From NCBI GenBank assembly GCA_910589415.1, contig OU342639.1, positions 27,970,268 through 28,034,267 on the forward strand: DNA of 64,000 nt. Reading direction: 5' to 3'. How positions within the stretch are numbered: position 1 is the first letter of the stretch; each line of letters opens with the position of its first letter. Of this stretch, positions 23,901-34,170 are shown in pieces. The translations under genes were made by a program, and so were the position numbers. The notes under the pieces are model-generated. The model was not told where the DNA came from and did no database searches. It worked only from the letters and a program-made list of their open reading frames with translations. The stretch comes from Malachius bipustulatus. Its lineage: Eukaryota; Arthropoda; Insecta; Coleoptera; Melyridae.

Positions 23901-26900
23901 TTTGCATAGAGAGTACAAAACAATGGAAAGCGAATGATGAATCCCTTTCATACATTTTTCAAACTCCAATCCATTTCGGATTCCACTCTTTTGCACACCT
24001 GTGCTTTCTTATTGTTTCGTTTTGCTTTTGTTTCGGTTACAGACTACCCGGTATATTGCGGGAATGTCTGTCTCACTACCTATTCAATGATTTTCTTTGC
24101 CTAATTTCCTTTTTCTGGTTTCTTTGATTTCATTTCAAGCAACAGCTCGAATTCATTAAAGAATACAACCACTTTGGTTACAGACTATCCGGGATATGGC
24201 GGAATTGTCTGTCTGATTCAACGATTTTCTTTGCCTAATTTCCTTTTTCTGGTTTCTTTGATTTCATTTCAAGCAACAGCTCAAATTAATTAAAGAATAC
24301 AACCATGTTGGTTACAGACTATCCGGGATATGGCGGAAATGTCTGTCTGATTACCTATTCAACGATTTTCTTTGCCTAATTTCCTTTTTATAGCTTCTTT
24401 GATTTCATTTCAAGCAACTGCTTGAATTAATTAAAGAATACAACCACAAACAGACTATCCGGGATATGGCGGAAATGTCTGTCTGATTTACCTACTCAAA
24501 GATTTTCTTTGCCTAATTTCCTTTTTCTGGTTTCTTTAATTTCATTTCAAGCAACTGCTTGAATTAATTAAAGAATACAACCACTTTGGTTACAGACTAT
24601 TCGGGATATGGCGGAAATGTCTGTCTGTTTGTCGAGTTGCCCGCTTGGCTCGGATATCGAGAGCAGTGTTGCCATATTTGTTTTGATTTGCTACCTCCTC
24701 TTTAAACATTATACGAATATCTTTCCAATTGCTTCTTTCCTTTTGTGAAAGCTGGGTTTTCCTGAATTGACGTCATACTCATGATAGTTTTTGTTTACAC
24801 GTCGCTAATCGCTACTTTGGTGCAATTTTTCATGCACCATCTTCGAATCATTAATATTATAGTTCGTCCATTCGAGAAGTGAATCTGAATGTGTATCTAC
24901 CGTTTATAGATAAATAGCGCTTCCACCAAACAACCAACAGCTCCTCCCGGTTCACGGTATTCAGCTGCAAACCTTTCCTCTCCTGAATCAGCTTACTCCA
25001 CCGGCTACTCCACTGATGGGACTTCCCCAGGAGCGGCCCCTGCCGAATACTGCTGTATTACCGAAACAGCAGTTCAAAGTAATGCGATTGTCTCAACCAC
25101 TCGTCGCATACCAAAGCCAACAGCAGACAATCCAAGAGTCTACCGGCCTACTAACGACGCTGCTCCCGTTGCTACTAGTGATGTCGACGTCGAGACCGAC
25201 GAGAGGACCAAGTGGCAGACAGGCAGACTGGGCGGCAGGACTGGCCAGTTTGTTTGTCAGTCGCAAACCCCTAATGACGATAATAGTAGACTTAATATGG
25301 TGAGTTGGTGAGGAAAATTTACAGCAGGAACAGCTGTTAAAATAATAGTGATTATTTCAATAGGTACATGAGAACGAAAGCAGAAGTGAAATACTCCAGG
25401 GTAGTGCAATTTCAAATCGCCTAAACGATAATATTATGCCTGGCATGCCGTCCATTACATCTCCGAGGCAGAGGAATAGAATTAGGACCAATCCCTGGGT
25501 TCCAAATGCACCTGTGAGCCCAGGTCTAGGAGTTCATCTCAGAGTAACTCAGCAGAAGCCTTATCTTGCTGTTGGCACTCACAGTCCGTGAGTATCGGAT
25601 ATTTTTTGCCACTAATCATGGTGTAGTCTCTTTACCCATATCAGGAAACTTGAAGGTAATTATTTTCAGCTTGTCATCCCGGCAAGGACCACGCTTGATC
25701 CGAGCTGGTAGTCCTCGGAAAAAAGAAAAGACCAGAGGAGACACGTCCTCTTCTTCATCATCTCCTTGTATATCACCCTTAAACCTGCCATCGGTTGGCT
25801 TAAGCGAGCCGGAACCAGATGGTGACGGAGAAGGAGACGGTGAGGAGGAATGTACACTGAATGAAATGATGGGACGATACGACGAGAGCTACGTGTACGA
25901 GAAGGAGACCGATATTCTCAGCGACAGTGACCCCACCGATTGTGACACTGAGACTGGTACTGAAACTGATATCGATACTGGTCGCGATGGTGGTGACGAA
26001 GACGAACCTTTGGATTATATTGATAATGGAGGGTCGTGCACTGATCTACCACAGTTGGCTATACCGCAAGGTAGTGTGTGTATATCTTGTAAGAATTAGT
26101 AAGGTAAATGTTTACTCCATGAGTCTATATATAAATTTTTTGACTATTTGTACTTATTATGATCATAGAGTGAACATTTACGACTGCTTAGTGCTTTAAT
26201 GGTTGTAACAAATAATAAGATACGGTTGTTTATATGTTCATAATTTATTCAAGGTGATAAAGCAACTAGGAATACAGGTCACTGTACCTACCACCATCAT
26301 CAGTATGGCAGCAGACGTCGTACGACTCGTCGGTCGAAACATGGCAGTACAAGGTCTCAAAGAAGGCCTTTTGTTCCATCAATAACGGCCCTTTCAGGTT
26401 CCAGAAGCGCGGGGGCGACGCCTTTGTCAGTTCGTCGCAACAAGCATCGTCAAACCGCGGTTTCCAAGTTGGCGCTGGATGACCGGCTCAGGAGACGTTC
26501 CAACTCGGTTAGTTTTTCGCGTGACCCAATCGGATGCATCATAGAGAAGCGAGACAAAGAGGCAGATACGAAGTACAAAGAACTGATCGTTGAGGCAGAC
26601 AATATACTCAATAGTTTGAAAACCGGAACAAATCTCTCACCGAGAAGACTGCCAGCTCCAGCTAATAAACGAGTAGAGATACTTAGAAATGCAGAATCGA
26701 CCAGACCAGATTTGTTCCTTAAATCAAGACCCAATGAAGATTATACCAATGTTCAAGTTAATAAATTTCCGTCCATTATTTATAATTCGCCTAGATTTAG
26801 TCCAAAAAGGAATCACATCACCAATTTTATTCACAATAATTCACAAGTTTCACTGAGAAGAGAAACTAATGATAATAAAATTCAAACCCCGAGAAGAAGT

Positions 26901-27362
26901 GCAGAGATGTTTTCTGAAATTGTTTCGCACAAATACAAACAGCAGCAGAAATATGACGCCAGACATAGTCCGAAGTATAAGAGGAAGTTTAAGTGCAAAC
27001 AAAGTTGTTTCGGAGGTTCAGACTCTGAGCAGGATACTAAATTCCTTGACTGTCCACAAAGTGAACCGCTCAGAAGGAAAGTATATAACGTACATGGGAA
27101 ATCTGTTGCATTTTGTTTGAATAATATAAATGAAGCAAGGCATTGTAAGTATTAAAGATAAATAATCATTGTGCTGATTATGACCCCAGCGTTCGTTGTA
27201 GTTCAACAACAATGTCGTCGATTCGAGGGTTCCGGAAGCGCTGAAAATTTAAGACAGCAAGTTCTGATGAACACTATCGTCAATCTGAAGAAGAATCTTC
27301 AAGATCAGTCTGCTTCATTGAAACGTATATACCAAGAACCGACCTCTAATGTCTGGTTATAA
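14157..27362 (+). CDS. Unrecognised Ser/Arg-rich and acidic protein, at least 6 coding exons
   Basis: Exons: 14152-14279 (ATG at 14157), then 24910-25299, 25364-25587, 25670-26070, 26254-27144 and 27202-27362 (alternative acceptor 27189, same frame, +4 aa). Phases 0, 0, 2, 1, 1 match at every junction and give about 729 aa. Exon 1 is basic (KLRSWMEAVRPRKKQYRKEK). Exon 2 has SPESAYSTGYSTDGTSPG. Exon 3 has SPRQRNRIRTNPW. Exon 4 starts basic, then turns strongly acidic (ETDILSDSDPTDCDTE). Exon 5 has an Arg/Ser/His-rich stretch, then a predicted helix (EKRDKEADTKYKELIVEADN). The last exon is short and helical and ends VWL. Low complexity suggests a scaffold or cytoskeletal protein, but I do not recognise the family and no catalytic domain is visible. 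AATAAA-like signals occur near 27470 and 27650. The first intron (about 10.6 kb) is full of transposons. Confidence 0.6.
15208..16054. mobile_element. Palindromic element, CAGTGTGTGTCAC termini
   Basis: CAGTGTGTGTCACAGGCATG at 15208 is mirrored by CATGCCTGTGACACACACAC plus TG ending at 16054. Arms of about 300 bp (15208-15510, 15750-16054) pair around a unique centre. The flanks are TATA on the left (15204-15207) and TATG on the right. The short open frames on both strands are arm products. It lies in the first intron of the 14-27 kb gene. Confidence 0.85.
16330..17205. mobile_element. Palindromic element, CAGGGTGTCCCAGCTTATTC termini
   Basis: CAGGGTGTCCCAGCTTATTC at 16330 is mirrored by GAATAAGCTGGGACACCCTG ending at 17205. 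The arms (about 16330-16745 and 16795-17205) are nearly continuous, leaving about 50 bases at the centre. TATA precedes the left end; TAGT follows the right. An eroded relative lies at 47845-49500. Confidence 0.88.
17513..17950 (+). pseudogene. LINE fragment: RT block plus (ATAA)n tail
   Basis: VVYMEFSKAFDRVGQSPLLS and DALIDFFSNYFSHRLQYVSY match RT blocks of the same group as the 5.6-9.4 kb LINE ('DFSKAFDKISHPVLLTKL'). The GVPQGS block is corrupted and everything between it and the tail is deleted. It ends with about ten ATAA units (17909-17948). Confidence 0.75.
17960..19478. mobile_element. 1.5-kb non-autonomous element with terminal inverted repeats over 100 bp
   Basis: The left terminus (AAAGCGCCTAGGTGTCAC at 17968, then a TCCAATATATTG-rich run to about 18062) is mirrored by about 19345-19478, ending TGACCCCTAGACGCTTT. 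The inverted repeats contain internally repeated CAATATATTG words that are themselves palindromic. The 1.25-kb interior has no transposase or other coding similarity. Exact ends are uncertain by a few bases. Confidence 0.7.
20373..20971. mobile_element. hAT-like MITE, copy 1 (8-bp target duplication)
   Basis: The element starts GGTCATTATATACATCC and ends GGATGTATATATTTACC. It is flanked by a perfect 8-bp duplication, ATGTAATT (20365-20372 and 20972-20979). Subterminal repeats CGCGGCTCCTA/TAGGAGCCGCG extend the inverted repeat. The body aligns throughout with copy 2 at 37215-37792. It lacks transposase. The 8-bp duplication points to the hAT superfamily. Confidence 0.88.
21573..21696. repeat. 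Strong hairpin of about 124 bp
   Basis: TAGATAAAAAT, ATGCAAC, GCATAAAGTG, CTTTTTTTCAC and CTGGGAA on the left are mirrored in order by TTCCCAG, GTGAAAAAAAG, CACTTTATGC, GTTGCAT and ATTTTATCTA on the right, with the loop at about 21637. It lies at the left edge of a region whose other end carries a related inverted repeat (22433-22448). Confidence 0.75.
21688..22449. repeat. Segment bounded by TTTTATCTACGAGTGA inverted repeats
   Basis: TTTTATCTACGAGTGA (from 21688) and TCACTCGTAGATAAAA (22433-22448) bracket about 760 bp. Inside are a diverged tandem duplication ('CATATTTGATTGAA.AATAATTTCTTCT' at about 21882 and 21968) and a locally GC-richer stretch at 22140-22340. The latter could be a TE-borne or captured promoter for the exon at 22673. 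Element status is inference. Confidence 0.45.
22673..22750 (+). CDS. Alternative first coding exon of the 14-27 kb gene (26 aa)
   Basis: ATG at 22673 opens a frame reading AKTGRTREESRRQNGDKGEQ at its end, closed by a donor (CAG|GTAAAT) in phase 0. This is the phase required to enter the exon at 24910, exactly as the 14152-14279 exon does. The basic, Glu/Arg-rich composition resembles the rest of the protein. It could instead be an internal exon entered at the AAAG before 22691, but the pyrimidine tract there is weak. Confidence 0.5.
22751..24034. other. Intron sequence, nothing firmly recognised
   Basis: Intron of the 14-27 kb gene. A minus-strand open frame of 150 codons (23544-23996) and a plus-strand one of 106 codons (22862-23182) occur, but neither shows a family motif or splice-consistent boundaries. 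The first contains an Arg-rich stretch that might be decayed transposase; I could not establish this. Confidence 0.4.
24035..24627. repeat. Tandem array, about 4.2 units of 134-142 bp
   Basis: GGTTACAGACTATCCGGGAT-type unit starts lie at about 24035, 24176, 24310, 24446 (partly deleted) and 24588. Each unit ends in GAATACAACCACTTT. Unit lengths differ by small deletions, for example loss of ACCTATTC-like segments. It lies in the intron about 280 bp upstream of the exon at 24910. Confidence 0.9.
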
Positions 27363-28292
27363 TCATTGATTACAATAACATGCTTCAAAGACATTGGGCT
27401 ATGGCAATCATGTCTTTGGATTGATACATTAATAATTTTGTACTTACGTGTTATAAATTAAAGCTACTGTTTTAAATAAATTCGAAAGGAAAACTGAATC
27501 CTCTAAATTGGTTGACATGATAATAATGTATCTATTTTATTATTTAGTGTTTAACTTAAATGTTTCCTTGTTGTTTTAAAATATTGTGTCAAAATTTAAC
27601 CGAATTAGTTAAGTCTTTAGATAATCATATATTTTAACATATATTTTAATAAACCTCTCCTCCTTTTTGGCGTGGGTGTAATTTTATTCGGGAAGATTCA
27701 CCCTTGAATTAACGGACTCCAAAAGTATTTTATCAAAAAGATACAACTTCCATTACATTTATACAGGAAAAAACTTTCCAACACGAAACACTCAAGGGAA
27801 ATATAATAGAAGGATTTTGTTTTTCCTTCAAAGTATTAGGGTCGCCATTTATAGATTTTAAAATAGTATACCACTGGTAGCATGATAATAAGGTATCACG
27901 TTTCATACGATACTATTAAGTAGGTATAGTCTTAGTTACTTCCAATCATTTGTTGTTATTTACAGAGACTGTATTTTTATTTCCTAGATTTATTTATGTA
28001 GTAGTTATATAGTAGTTACTGATTTGTTGTTGTATTCATACCTTAAAGTAAACATCAAATTATACACGTATAGCTTGTATAAATATCTTGCTTCGATTTC
28101 TGGTGATATCTACATGGGGCACTAATTTGGAGCTCTTTTAGTATATGGGTAGTGTGGCATCAGTACAACCACACTAAGTGTAAGCTTTCAATTGGAATAA
28201 AAATTGGAAGTAAAGTCTGTGAAAAATGCGCTCACCTACTTGTATTCTTTTAACAGAACTTTGGAATTTGTGAGAAATTTTTCTCCTTGTAG
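27363..28292. other. 3' flank of the 14-27 kb gene, no gene seen
   Basis: AT-rich sequence with possible poly(A) signals near 27470 and 27648. No coding or repeat structure is recognised. Confidence 0.45.
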
Positions 28293-28523
28293 TCACTAGA
28301 AGTCTTAACCAATGCCAATTTGGACGAGATATATATCTCTAATGCAGATAATATCAATCTCAAAAACTCTTCAAGGTAGTAAGTGTTACTTCATATACCT
28401 ATTATAGTTTCTATAAAATAATAATTAATTAAAATAATTTCTACACCTACAGGTGGCCCGACGGAAAAGTAACAGACCTAATAACTTGGAAACTGAAGAT
28501 GTATGCGAGAAACTCCGAAACAG
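28293..28523 (+). CDS. Two linked exon-like open segments, parent gene unknown
   Basis: Segment 28293-28375 follows TTCTCCTTGTAG and ends at TCAAG|GTAGTAAG. It reads SLEVLTNANLDEIYISNADN and onward. Segment 28453-28523 follows CTACACCTACAG and ends ACAG|GTTAAT, reading WPDGKVTDLITWKLKMYARN. The phases join perfectly across the 77-base gap, which starts with GT and ends with AG. The first segment must be entered in phase 0, which the neighbouring exon ending at 27144 (phase 1) does not offer, so the link to the upstream gene is not established. No family recognised. Confidence 0.35.
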
Positions 28524-29342
28524 GTTAATTTTGTTATCAAGGGTTCATCCCCCTGGCATGGGTATATTGTCCATTTTGCTCATCATCATAATGGAATGGG
28601 GTTTGAGTAATATATATCATTTGTAATTGTTAGGAAATGCTTTATCAAGCCCCCCTGTAATAGTTATCACCCATCGACTGACATTTTTTAATCTGCTACC
28701 AGATTTTAAGCCATGTTGAATTCTAAAAGTTACCAAACTACCAATTTTAATTAAGAATTCTTTAGACGAAAACCTAAAATTACTTACTACCGCGGAGAGT
28801 TTCGACATTTTTGAAACCCCCACTCATAAATAATAAATAATTTGATGTTTCATTAAGGGTTTTATTGAATAGCAAAGGTTAGAAGTTATTTATACTAGGC
28901 GTATTAAGTACTTAGGTACCTATATAAAATCTTAGATGTTTTGTAAGGTGTATCACAATAATGTCATAGAATTGTTCTTGTTGAGATGTTATCATTTAGT
29001 TGTTGTTTTAAATTAGCATGTGTTGTCGTCTCATAAAAATAACCAGTTTGTTATATTGTAGAAAGTAGAGTATGTTGCGGAAAATACTCTAATATGTGCC
29101 AAGAATTAATAACACTCATTCTTATTGGCCAAGCTATCAACAATCATACTGAACGTATACTCTGACAGATCTTGTCTAAGACTCACCATAATGTAATACC
29201 TACTTGAGATCTTTCCTTCCAACTTATTATATATAAGGCACTACTATTCTTAAACCCCATACTTTAACTGAGAAATATTTGACAGACCCCAATTTTATGT
29301 CTGAACAACTAAGCAAGAGCTAGGTAATTATTAACACACATA
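28524..29342. other. AT-rich spacer, nothing recognised
   Basis: No coding similarity or terminal repeats are evident. A minus-strand 68-codon open frame (28617-28823) has no recognisable motif. Confidence 0.4.
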
Positions 29343-30096
29343 CATGGTCATCCAATTAAAACTTGATTCTCCCCCCTAATTTTGGAAAGTAAGATTTTTT
29401 TTGGAAATACGTCAAAATAGATTTTGGGGGGAAGAAATATCATATAAATTACAACTCCGAAACTTCACCCCAATGCGCGTCACAGCAACTTTCTTATAGA
29501 CTTCAAAATGACACGAATAGTCATGTAACATTTCAAATTAATGGCATTTTTATCCTCAATACTTATTATAAAACCACAAAGAAGATGACTGCTTTAACTA
29601 AAATTCCGGACCAAACATTCATATATGACATTCTCTGAATTAATGCGGGTTTTACCGACAATTTTTTCAATTCACTTCACCATTCAACAGCCGAAAAACA
29701 AGTGTTGTAGAGACAATTTGCTTTTAAAACGAGTTGACATACTGATGGCTTCCTCCGATACCATAATTCATGGTTGGTATTATTGTAAACATCTAAAATC
29801 TTTGAATTTCATTGAATTTAATTGAATAAAACTTGATTTTGACTTACTTCATCATTTTAATTTCAAAGGGCGTTTTTTCTTGTAAAAGTGGTCAAGTATT
29901 ATAGAGAATAAAAATTCCTTTAATTTGTGTTGACCATCCGAGTTGCTTAAAATTCTTAAGAGGGTTGTTGTAACTCGCAGACGGGTGAAGTTAATATCTT
30001 TCCCTCAAAATCTGTTTTGACGTATTTTGGGAATTTTCAAAAAATGTCTTACTTTTCATGATTAGGTCAGGATGAAGTTTCGGTTGGATGACCCTG
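29343..30096. mobile_element. Diverged palindromic element, CATGGTCATCC / GGATGACCCTG termini
   Basis: CATGGTCATCCAATTAAAAC (29343) is mirrored by GGTTGGATGACCCTG ending at 30096. The arms share GTAAGA..TTTTTT.GAAA and ATACGTCAAAA.AGATTTTG blocks. The ends abut TA on the left and TATA on the right. The arms have diverged more than those of the other elements, so this copy is older. Confidence 0.75.
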
Positions 30097-30429
30097 TATA
30101 TCTCAGATAGGCACTATCTCATAATGAATGTTCTAGAATTGTGAGTTTTCAGATCATACCTACCTCATAGCACAATAAAACTCGAGCCATTAAGAAATTA
30201 TTAATAACAAAATTAACAAATATGATGTATCTCTTCTGCCTGTCTATTAGGCGGTAAAGATTTTTTGTTACATTTTTGTTTAAATAAATTTTTGTTTTAA
30301 TAATTATTGGATATTTTCATTATTGCATAAATTCTAAATCGAGCTGTGTAAATATTTTTCTTTATAAAGTTTTCAGGCTAATTCCTTTCATATTCAAGCA
30401 GAAATGTGCATGTAACGTAGGTATACATA

Positions 30430-30858
30430 TATAAGACAATAATTATTACTATGCTTCCAAACTTATTGGGAATTGAAAATTAAAAATAAACAATTGCGTT
30501 GCTCTGAAAACAAAGATTTAATTTTAGTTATTAACCATCAATTATAAACTAGTACACACAATATTAACTACATTATTTAACTCAAACTACTCTATTCTAC
30601 CTACCTGAAAACAAAGAAACGACAATTAAAGTCTACTATTCAAACAATCAACTCCCATCCATACAATTTCTATTTAAACGAAATAACAACTACATCACTT
30701 GTGTCACATTAGTGAGTTCAGTCCATTTTCAAAAAATAAACTGCGCCATCTATAAAGCACCTGGGTAGGTACATGAGTACCTACCTGGTCGCTGTTTAAC
30801 CGGCAAATGATAGCGCAGTATAAATTAAAGAAATATAGGTACCTATAGTTTCTTTACA
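30430..30858 (-). repeat. 3' LTR of the gypsy-type element
   Basis: 429 bp; in element orientation it starts TGTAAAGAAACTATAGGTAC and ends GTCTTATA. It matches 35283-35711 without a difference that I could find. It is preceded by the polypurine tract and followed by the target duplication CATA. Confidence 0.95.
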
Positions 30859-30929
30859 TCTCCCTCCCCAAAGAAGAAAATTTTCACTAAAATTTTAACA
30901 AATCTACAACAACTAGGTATAAATCTTTT

Positions 30930-31040
30930 TTTACAATTTACAATTTTACAATTTACGGTTTTACAATTTATAATTTACAATTTACAATTTTACAATTTAC
31001 AGTTTTACTATTTACAATTAAACAATTTTATAATTTAGAT
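30930..31040. repeat. (TTTACAATT)n-like minisatellite in the retrotransposon 3' non-coding region
   Basis: About ten imperfect 8-10-base units of TTTACAATT between the pol stop and the polypurine tract. Confidence 0.8.
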
Positions 31041-31104
31041 TAACAATTCACAATTGACATAGGTAATGTAACTAAATGATAACCCGATTGTTTTATTTCT
31101 ATTT

Positions 31105-34100
31105 CTACGTAGGTATTGGTATGAGTTTTGAAATATGAAAGAGATTTGACTCGGACTTTTTGTGGCCTGTATCAATTCTATATATTGAATGTGATATCTT
31201 TTCAATAATTTTAAATGGACCAATTTTCAGCTCATCTAATTTTTTCCTATTTAGTTTGTTCCCATTCTCTACATATACCATATCCCCTGTTTTAAAATCA
31301 AATTGTATTCTATTTTTATCAAATATTTTTTTATTGTAATTATGTGATTTAATTGAATTTTCAAGTGCTATTTTCCTATCTTTATTCCATTCATTTCCTG
31401 TTTTATCTTTTTTCAGTTCGTGTGGTAGAAAAGAAACATCTGTACCATTTAACAAGTATTTTGGTGCAAAGCCAGTAACTGTATGTTCTGTATTATTATA
31501 TTTGTCTACACAATTATGGGCAATGGTTGTCCATGCAGTTTTGTTACTTTTTTCGTTTATTTTACATCTGATTTTGTTTACAAGCGTTTGATTGAGTCTT
31601 TCATTTAAACCGTTCGAAAAAGGAGCGTTTACTGCCGTGAAGATCATTGGTATAGATTTTTCTTTTAAAAATGTTTTGAATTCTTTCGAGTTGATGCCGG
31701 GATATTGATCCGTGAGTAGCATTCCAATTGTATTACAATCTGGTACATTATTGAGTAATTTTACAAAATCCTTCGAACTTTGTGTTTTTGATGTAACAAT
31801 ATATGCATATCGTGTAAAATGATCCACGAGAAGATGAAGGTATCTTTTCGTCGATCGTGAGCCTCCAAAACCTCCAATCGTGTCTATTGACACTATTTCA
31901 AAAGGTTTTGTGGCAGGACCTAAATGTGACATTAGACCATACTTATCCTGTCCTCTCGTTTTATTTTTTATACATGTCTCACAACTTTTACAATGCCTTT
32001 TAATATTCATTGTCAAATTTTTGGCTGTATATAATGAACTAATTTTGTTTTGCATTTGTTTTACGCCTAAATGACACATGTTTTCATGTACATATTTAAT
32101 AAGTTTTTTACTGAAATCTTCTGATAAAATAATTTTTTCACGTTTTCTAACCTTTTTGTAGTAAACATTGTATTTTGATATTAATTTTGATTTATTGTTT
32201 TTTATATTTTCATTGTTTTCCTGATCTACAATAATATCATTCAATTTTATCATATTTACAATTTTCAGTTGTTCATCTGTATCTTCACTTGCATCCAATA
32301 CTGGGTTCCTACTTAAACAATCTGCTTCTATATTTTCTTTTCCCGGAGCGTATTTTATTTTAAAATCATACTGTGACAAATAATATGTTAAATCTCCCAA
32401 TTCGTCATCTGTCCTAGACTTAATATTTAAATTTTCCAACGGCTTATGATCGGAATATACCGTAAATTGCTTACCTATTAGCCAGTATTGCCAGTATCTA
32501 ATTGCTTCTTTAATAGCCAAGCATTCTAAATAAACTGCCTTTTTTTTCTTTTGCACTTGATTTAATTTTTTTGAGAAGTATGCCACGGGCTTATCTTTTC
32601 CATTTGGTTGTGTTTGTTTGAGCACTGCCGCAATACCTTCTAAAGATGCATCTGTATGAATATTTATAGGTAAATTCTGATCGAATATTCCTAAAATAGG
32701 CTGTGAACACAATAAATTTTTTATGTCCTCAAAAGATTTTTGACAATCTGCAGACCAAATGAATTTCTGATTTTTTCTAAGTAAATTATGAAGAGGTTCT
32801 AAAATTACCGCGCTTTTTGGTATGTACTCATGATAGAAGTTAATTTTTCCCAGAAATTGTCTGACATTTTTCTGAGTTTTAGGTATTGGGAAAGCTTTTA
32901 TTGAAATTAAATTATCTCTTACAGGCCGTACTGTATTATTATGTATTATATGACCGAGATATTTTACTGAATCTGAAGCAAACGTACATTTTGTGAATTT
33001 TAGTCTAAAACCCTCCTTTTTTATAGCCTCTAATAATCGTTTTAGATGGGTAATGTGCTCAGAAAAAGTTTTTGAAAATATTAGGATATCATCAATATAG
33101 TTTACTGCAAAATCATTGAGATTATACTTTCTTAAAATGTTACCTAGTATCCTTTGAAAAATAGCTGGTGATGTCTTCAAACCAAAGGGCAAACATGTCC
33201 ATTGATAATGCCCTTCTTGCGTCACAAAGGCAGTTTTCTTCCTATCTTCAACTCGTAGCGGGATTGACCAGAAGGCTGAGTTGATGTCCAGTGTTGTGAA
33301 ATATTTTGAGTTTCTTGTCTTCATTACTAGGTCGTCGATTAATGGAAATGGTTGAGCTTGAGGTACCACTATTTTATTAAGATCTCTAAAGTCAATACAT
33401 AATCTTGATTTTTTGTTGTCTTCTTTCTTGAAAGCCAAAGTTACCGGTGCCGCAAATGGACTATAAGATTCCTCTATAAGATTTTTGTCAAGTAAATGTG
33501 CTATTTGTTCTTCTATATTCTTCCTATCTTCAACTGAACATCTATAAGGCCTTTTACTACAATATTTGTCCACTAGTAAATCAATACGTGCTTCATATTC
33601 TCTGACCGTGCCAATGTCATATTTGTCCTTTGCAAAGATTGATTTGTAAGTATCTATTAGTTTGTGTATTTCTGCCTTTTGGTTTATATTTAAATTATTA
33701 TTCATATTTACTCTGAAATTTTCTTCATTTATGTGCTCATTAAAATTTATTGAAACTGGGTTTGTTTCATTTTTCACCTCCTTAGAAGTGTTGATTTCAT
33801 CCTCATTCATAGGGAATTTTTCTTCTCTTTTTTGGGATATTTTCAAATTCTCATTTTGAACCAGTCTAAATTGTTTTATGATATCTAGTCCAATTAGGAA
33901 ATCGTATTTGAATTCTTCTCCGTCAATTATATAAACATCTGCTTTTTCTTCAATATCAAAAATTTTTAATTTAATAGTTGTCAAACCAATTGTTTTTTTA
34001 ACACCATTAATTGTGATTAAATTATCACTTTTTGAATCATGCTCTTTTTCTTCTTTCATTCTTACTAGTTTGGAATTAATTATAGAAACGTTCGAGCCTG

Positions 34101-34170
34101 AATCATATATTCCGAATATCTGTAATTGTGCGTTTAATAATAGTTTGACTTTTATTAATGGTGTTATTAT
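31105..34170 (-). CDS. pol: pol polyprotein (protease-RT-RNase H-integrase)
   Basis: Open from the gag overlap to 31105. The first in-frame ATG is at 34059, but the protease active site (YDSGSNVS) lies upstream of it, so expression must come by frameshift from gag. In order, numbered from that ATG: protease remainder (about 1-75); reverse transcriptase (about 170-400) with LCIDFRDLNK, LPFGLKTSPAIF and catalytic YIDD near 320; RNase H (about 455-570) with HTDAS and VYSDHKPLENL; integrase zinc region ending CKSCETCIKNK; catalytic core with SIDTIGG, LTDQYPGI and NGLNERLNQ (D,D,E); and a C-terminal GPF/Y-type motif (IGPFKIIEKISHSIYRI). The Ty3/gypsy order (RT before IN) is clear. All catalytic residues are present. 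Confidence 0.95.
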   Translation of the reverse strand: MITPLIKVKLLLNAQLQIFGIYDSGSNVSIINSKLVRMKEEKEHDSKSDNLITINGVKKTIGLTTIKLKIFDIEEKADVYIIDGEEFKYDFLIGLDIIKQFRLVQNENLKISQKREEKFPMNEDEINTSKEVKNETNPVSINFNEHINEENFRVNMNNNLNINQKAEIHKLIDTYKSIFAKDKYDIGTVREYEARIDLLVDKYCSKRPYRCSVEDRKNIEEQIAHLLDKNLIEESYSPFAAPVTLAFKKEDNKKSRLCIDFRDLNKIVVPQAQPFPLIDDLVMKTRNSKYFTTLDINSAFWSIPLRVEDRKKTAFVTQEGHYQWTCLPFGLKTSPAIFQRILGNILRKYNLNDFAVNYIDDILIFSKTFSEHITHLKRLLEAIKKEGFRLKFTKCTFASDSVKYLGHIIHNNTVRPVRDNLISIKAFPIPKTQKNVRQFLGKINFYHEYIPKSAVILEPLHNLLRKNQKFIWSADCQKSFEDIKNLLCSQPILGIFDQNLPINIHTDASLEGIAAVLKQTQPNGKDKPVAYFSKKLNQVQKKKKAVYLECLAIKEAIRYWQYWLIGKQFTVYSDHKPLENLNIKSRTDDELGDLTYYLSQYDFKIKYAPGKENIEADCLSRNPVLDASEDTDEQLKIVNMIKLNDIIVDQENNENIKNNKSKLISKYNVYYKKVRKREKIILSEDFSKKLIKYVHENMCHLGVKQMQNKISSLYTAKNLTMNIKRHCKSCETCIKNKTRGQDKYGLMSHLGPATKPFEIVSIDTIGGFGGSRSTKRYLHLLVDHFTRYAYIVTSKTQSSKDFVKLLNNVPDCNTIGMLLTDQYPGINSKEFKTFLKEKSIPMIFTAVNAPFSNGLNERLNQTLVNKIRCKINEKSNKTAWTTIAHNCVDKYNNTEHTVTGFAPKYLLNGTDVSFLPHELKKDKTGNEWNKDRKIALENSIKSHNYNKKIFDKNRIQFDFKTGDMVYVENGNKLNRKKLDELKIGPFKIIEKISHSIYRIDTGHKKSESNLFHISKLIPIPT

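Noticed and set aside
23544..23996. 150-codon minus-strand open frame in an intron
   Set aside because: No recognisable motif or splice-consistent boundaries; possible decayed transposase but unsupported.
25016..25303. 95-codon plus-strand open frame starting with MGLPQERP
   Set aside because: Shadow frame of the 24910-25299 exon, whose frame joins its neighbours in phase.
30859..31104. Envelope gene in the gypsy-type element
   Set aside because: Only about 250 non-coding bases lie between pol and the 3' LTR.
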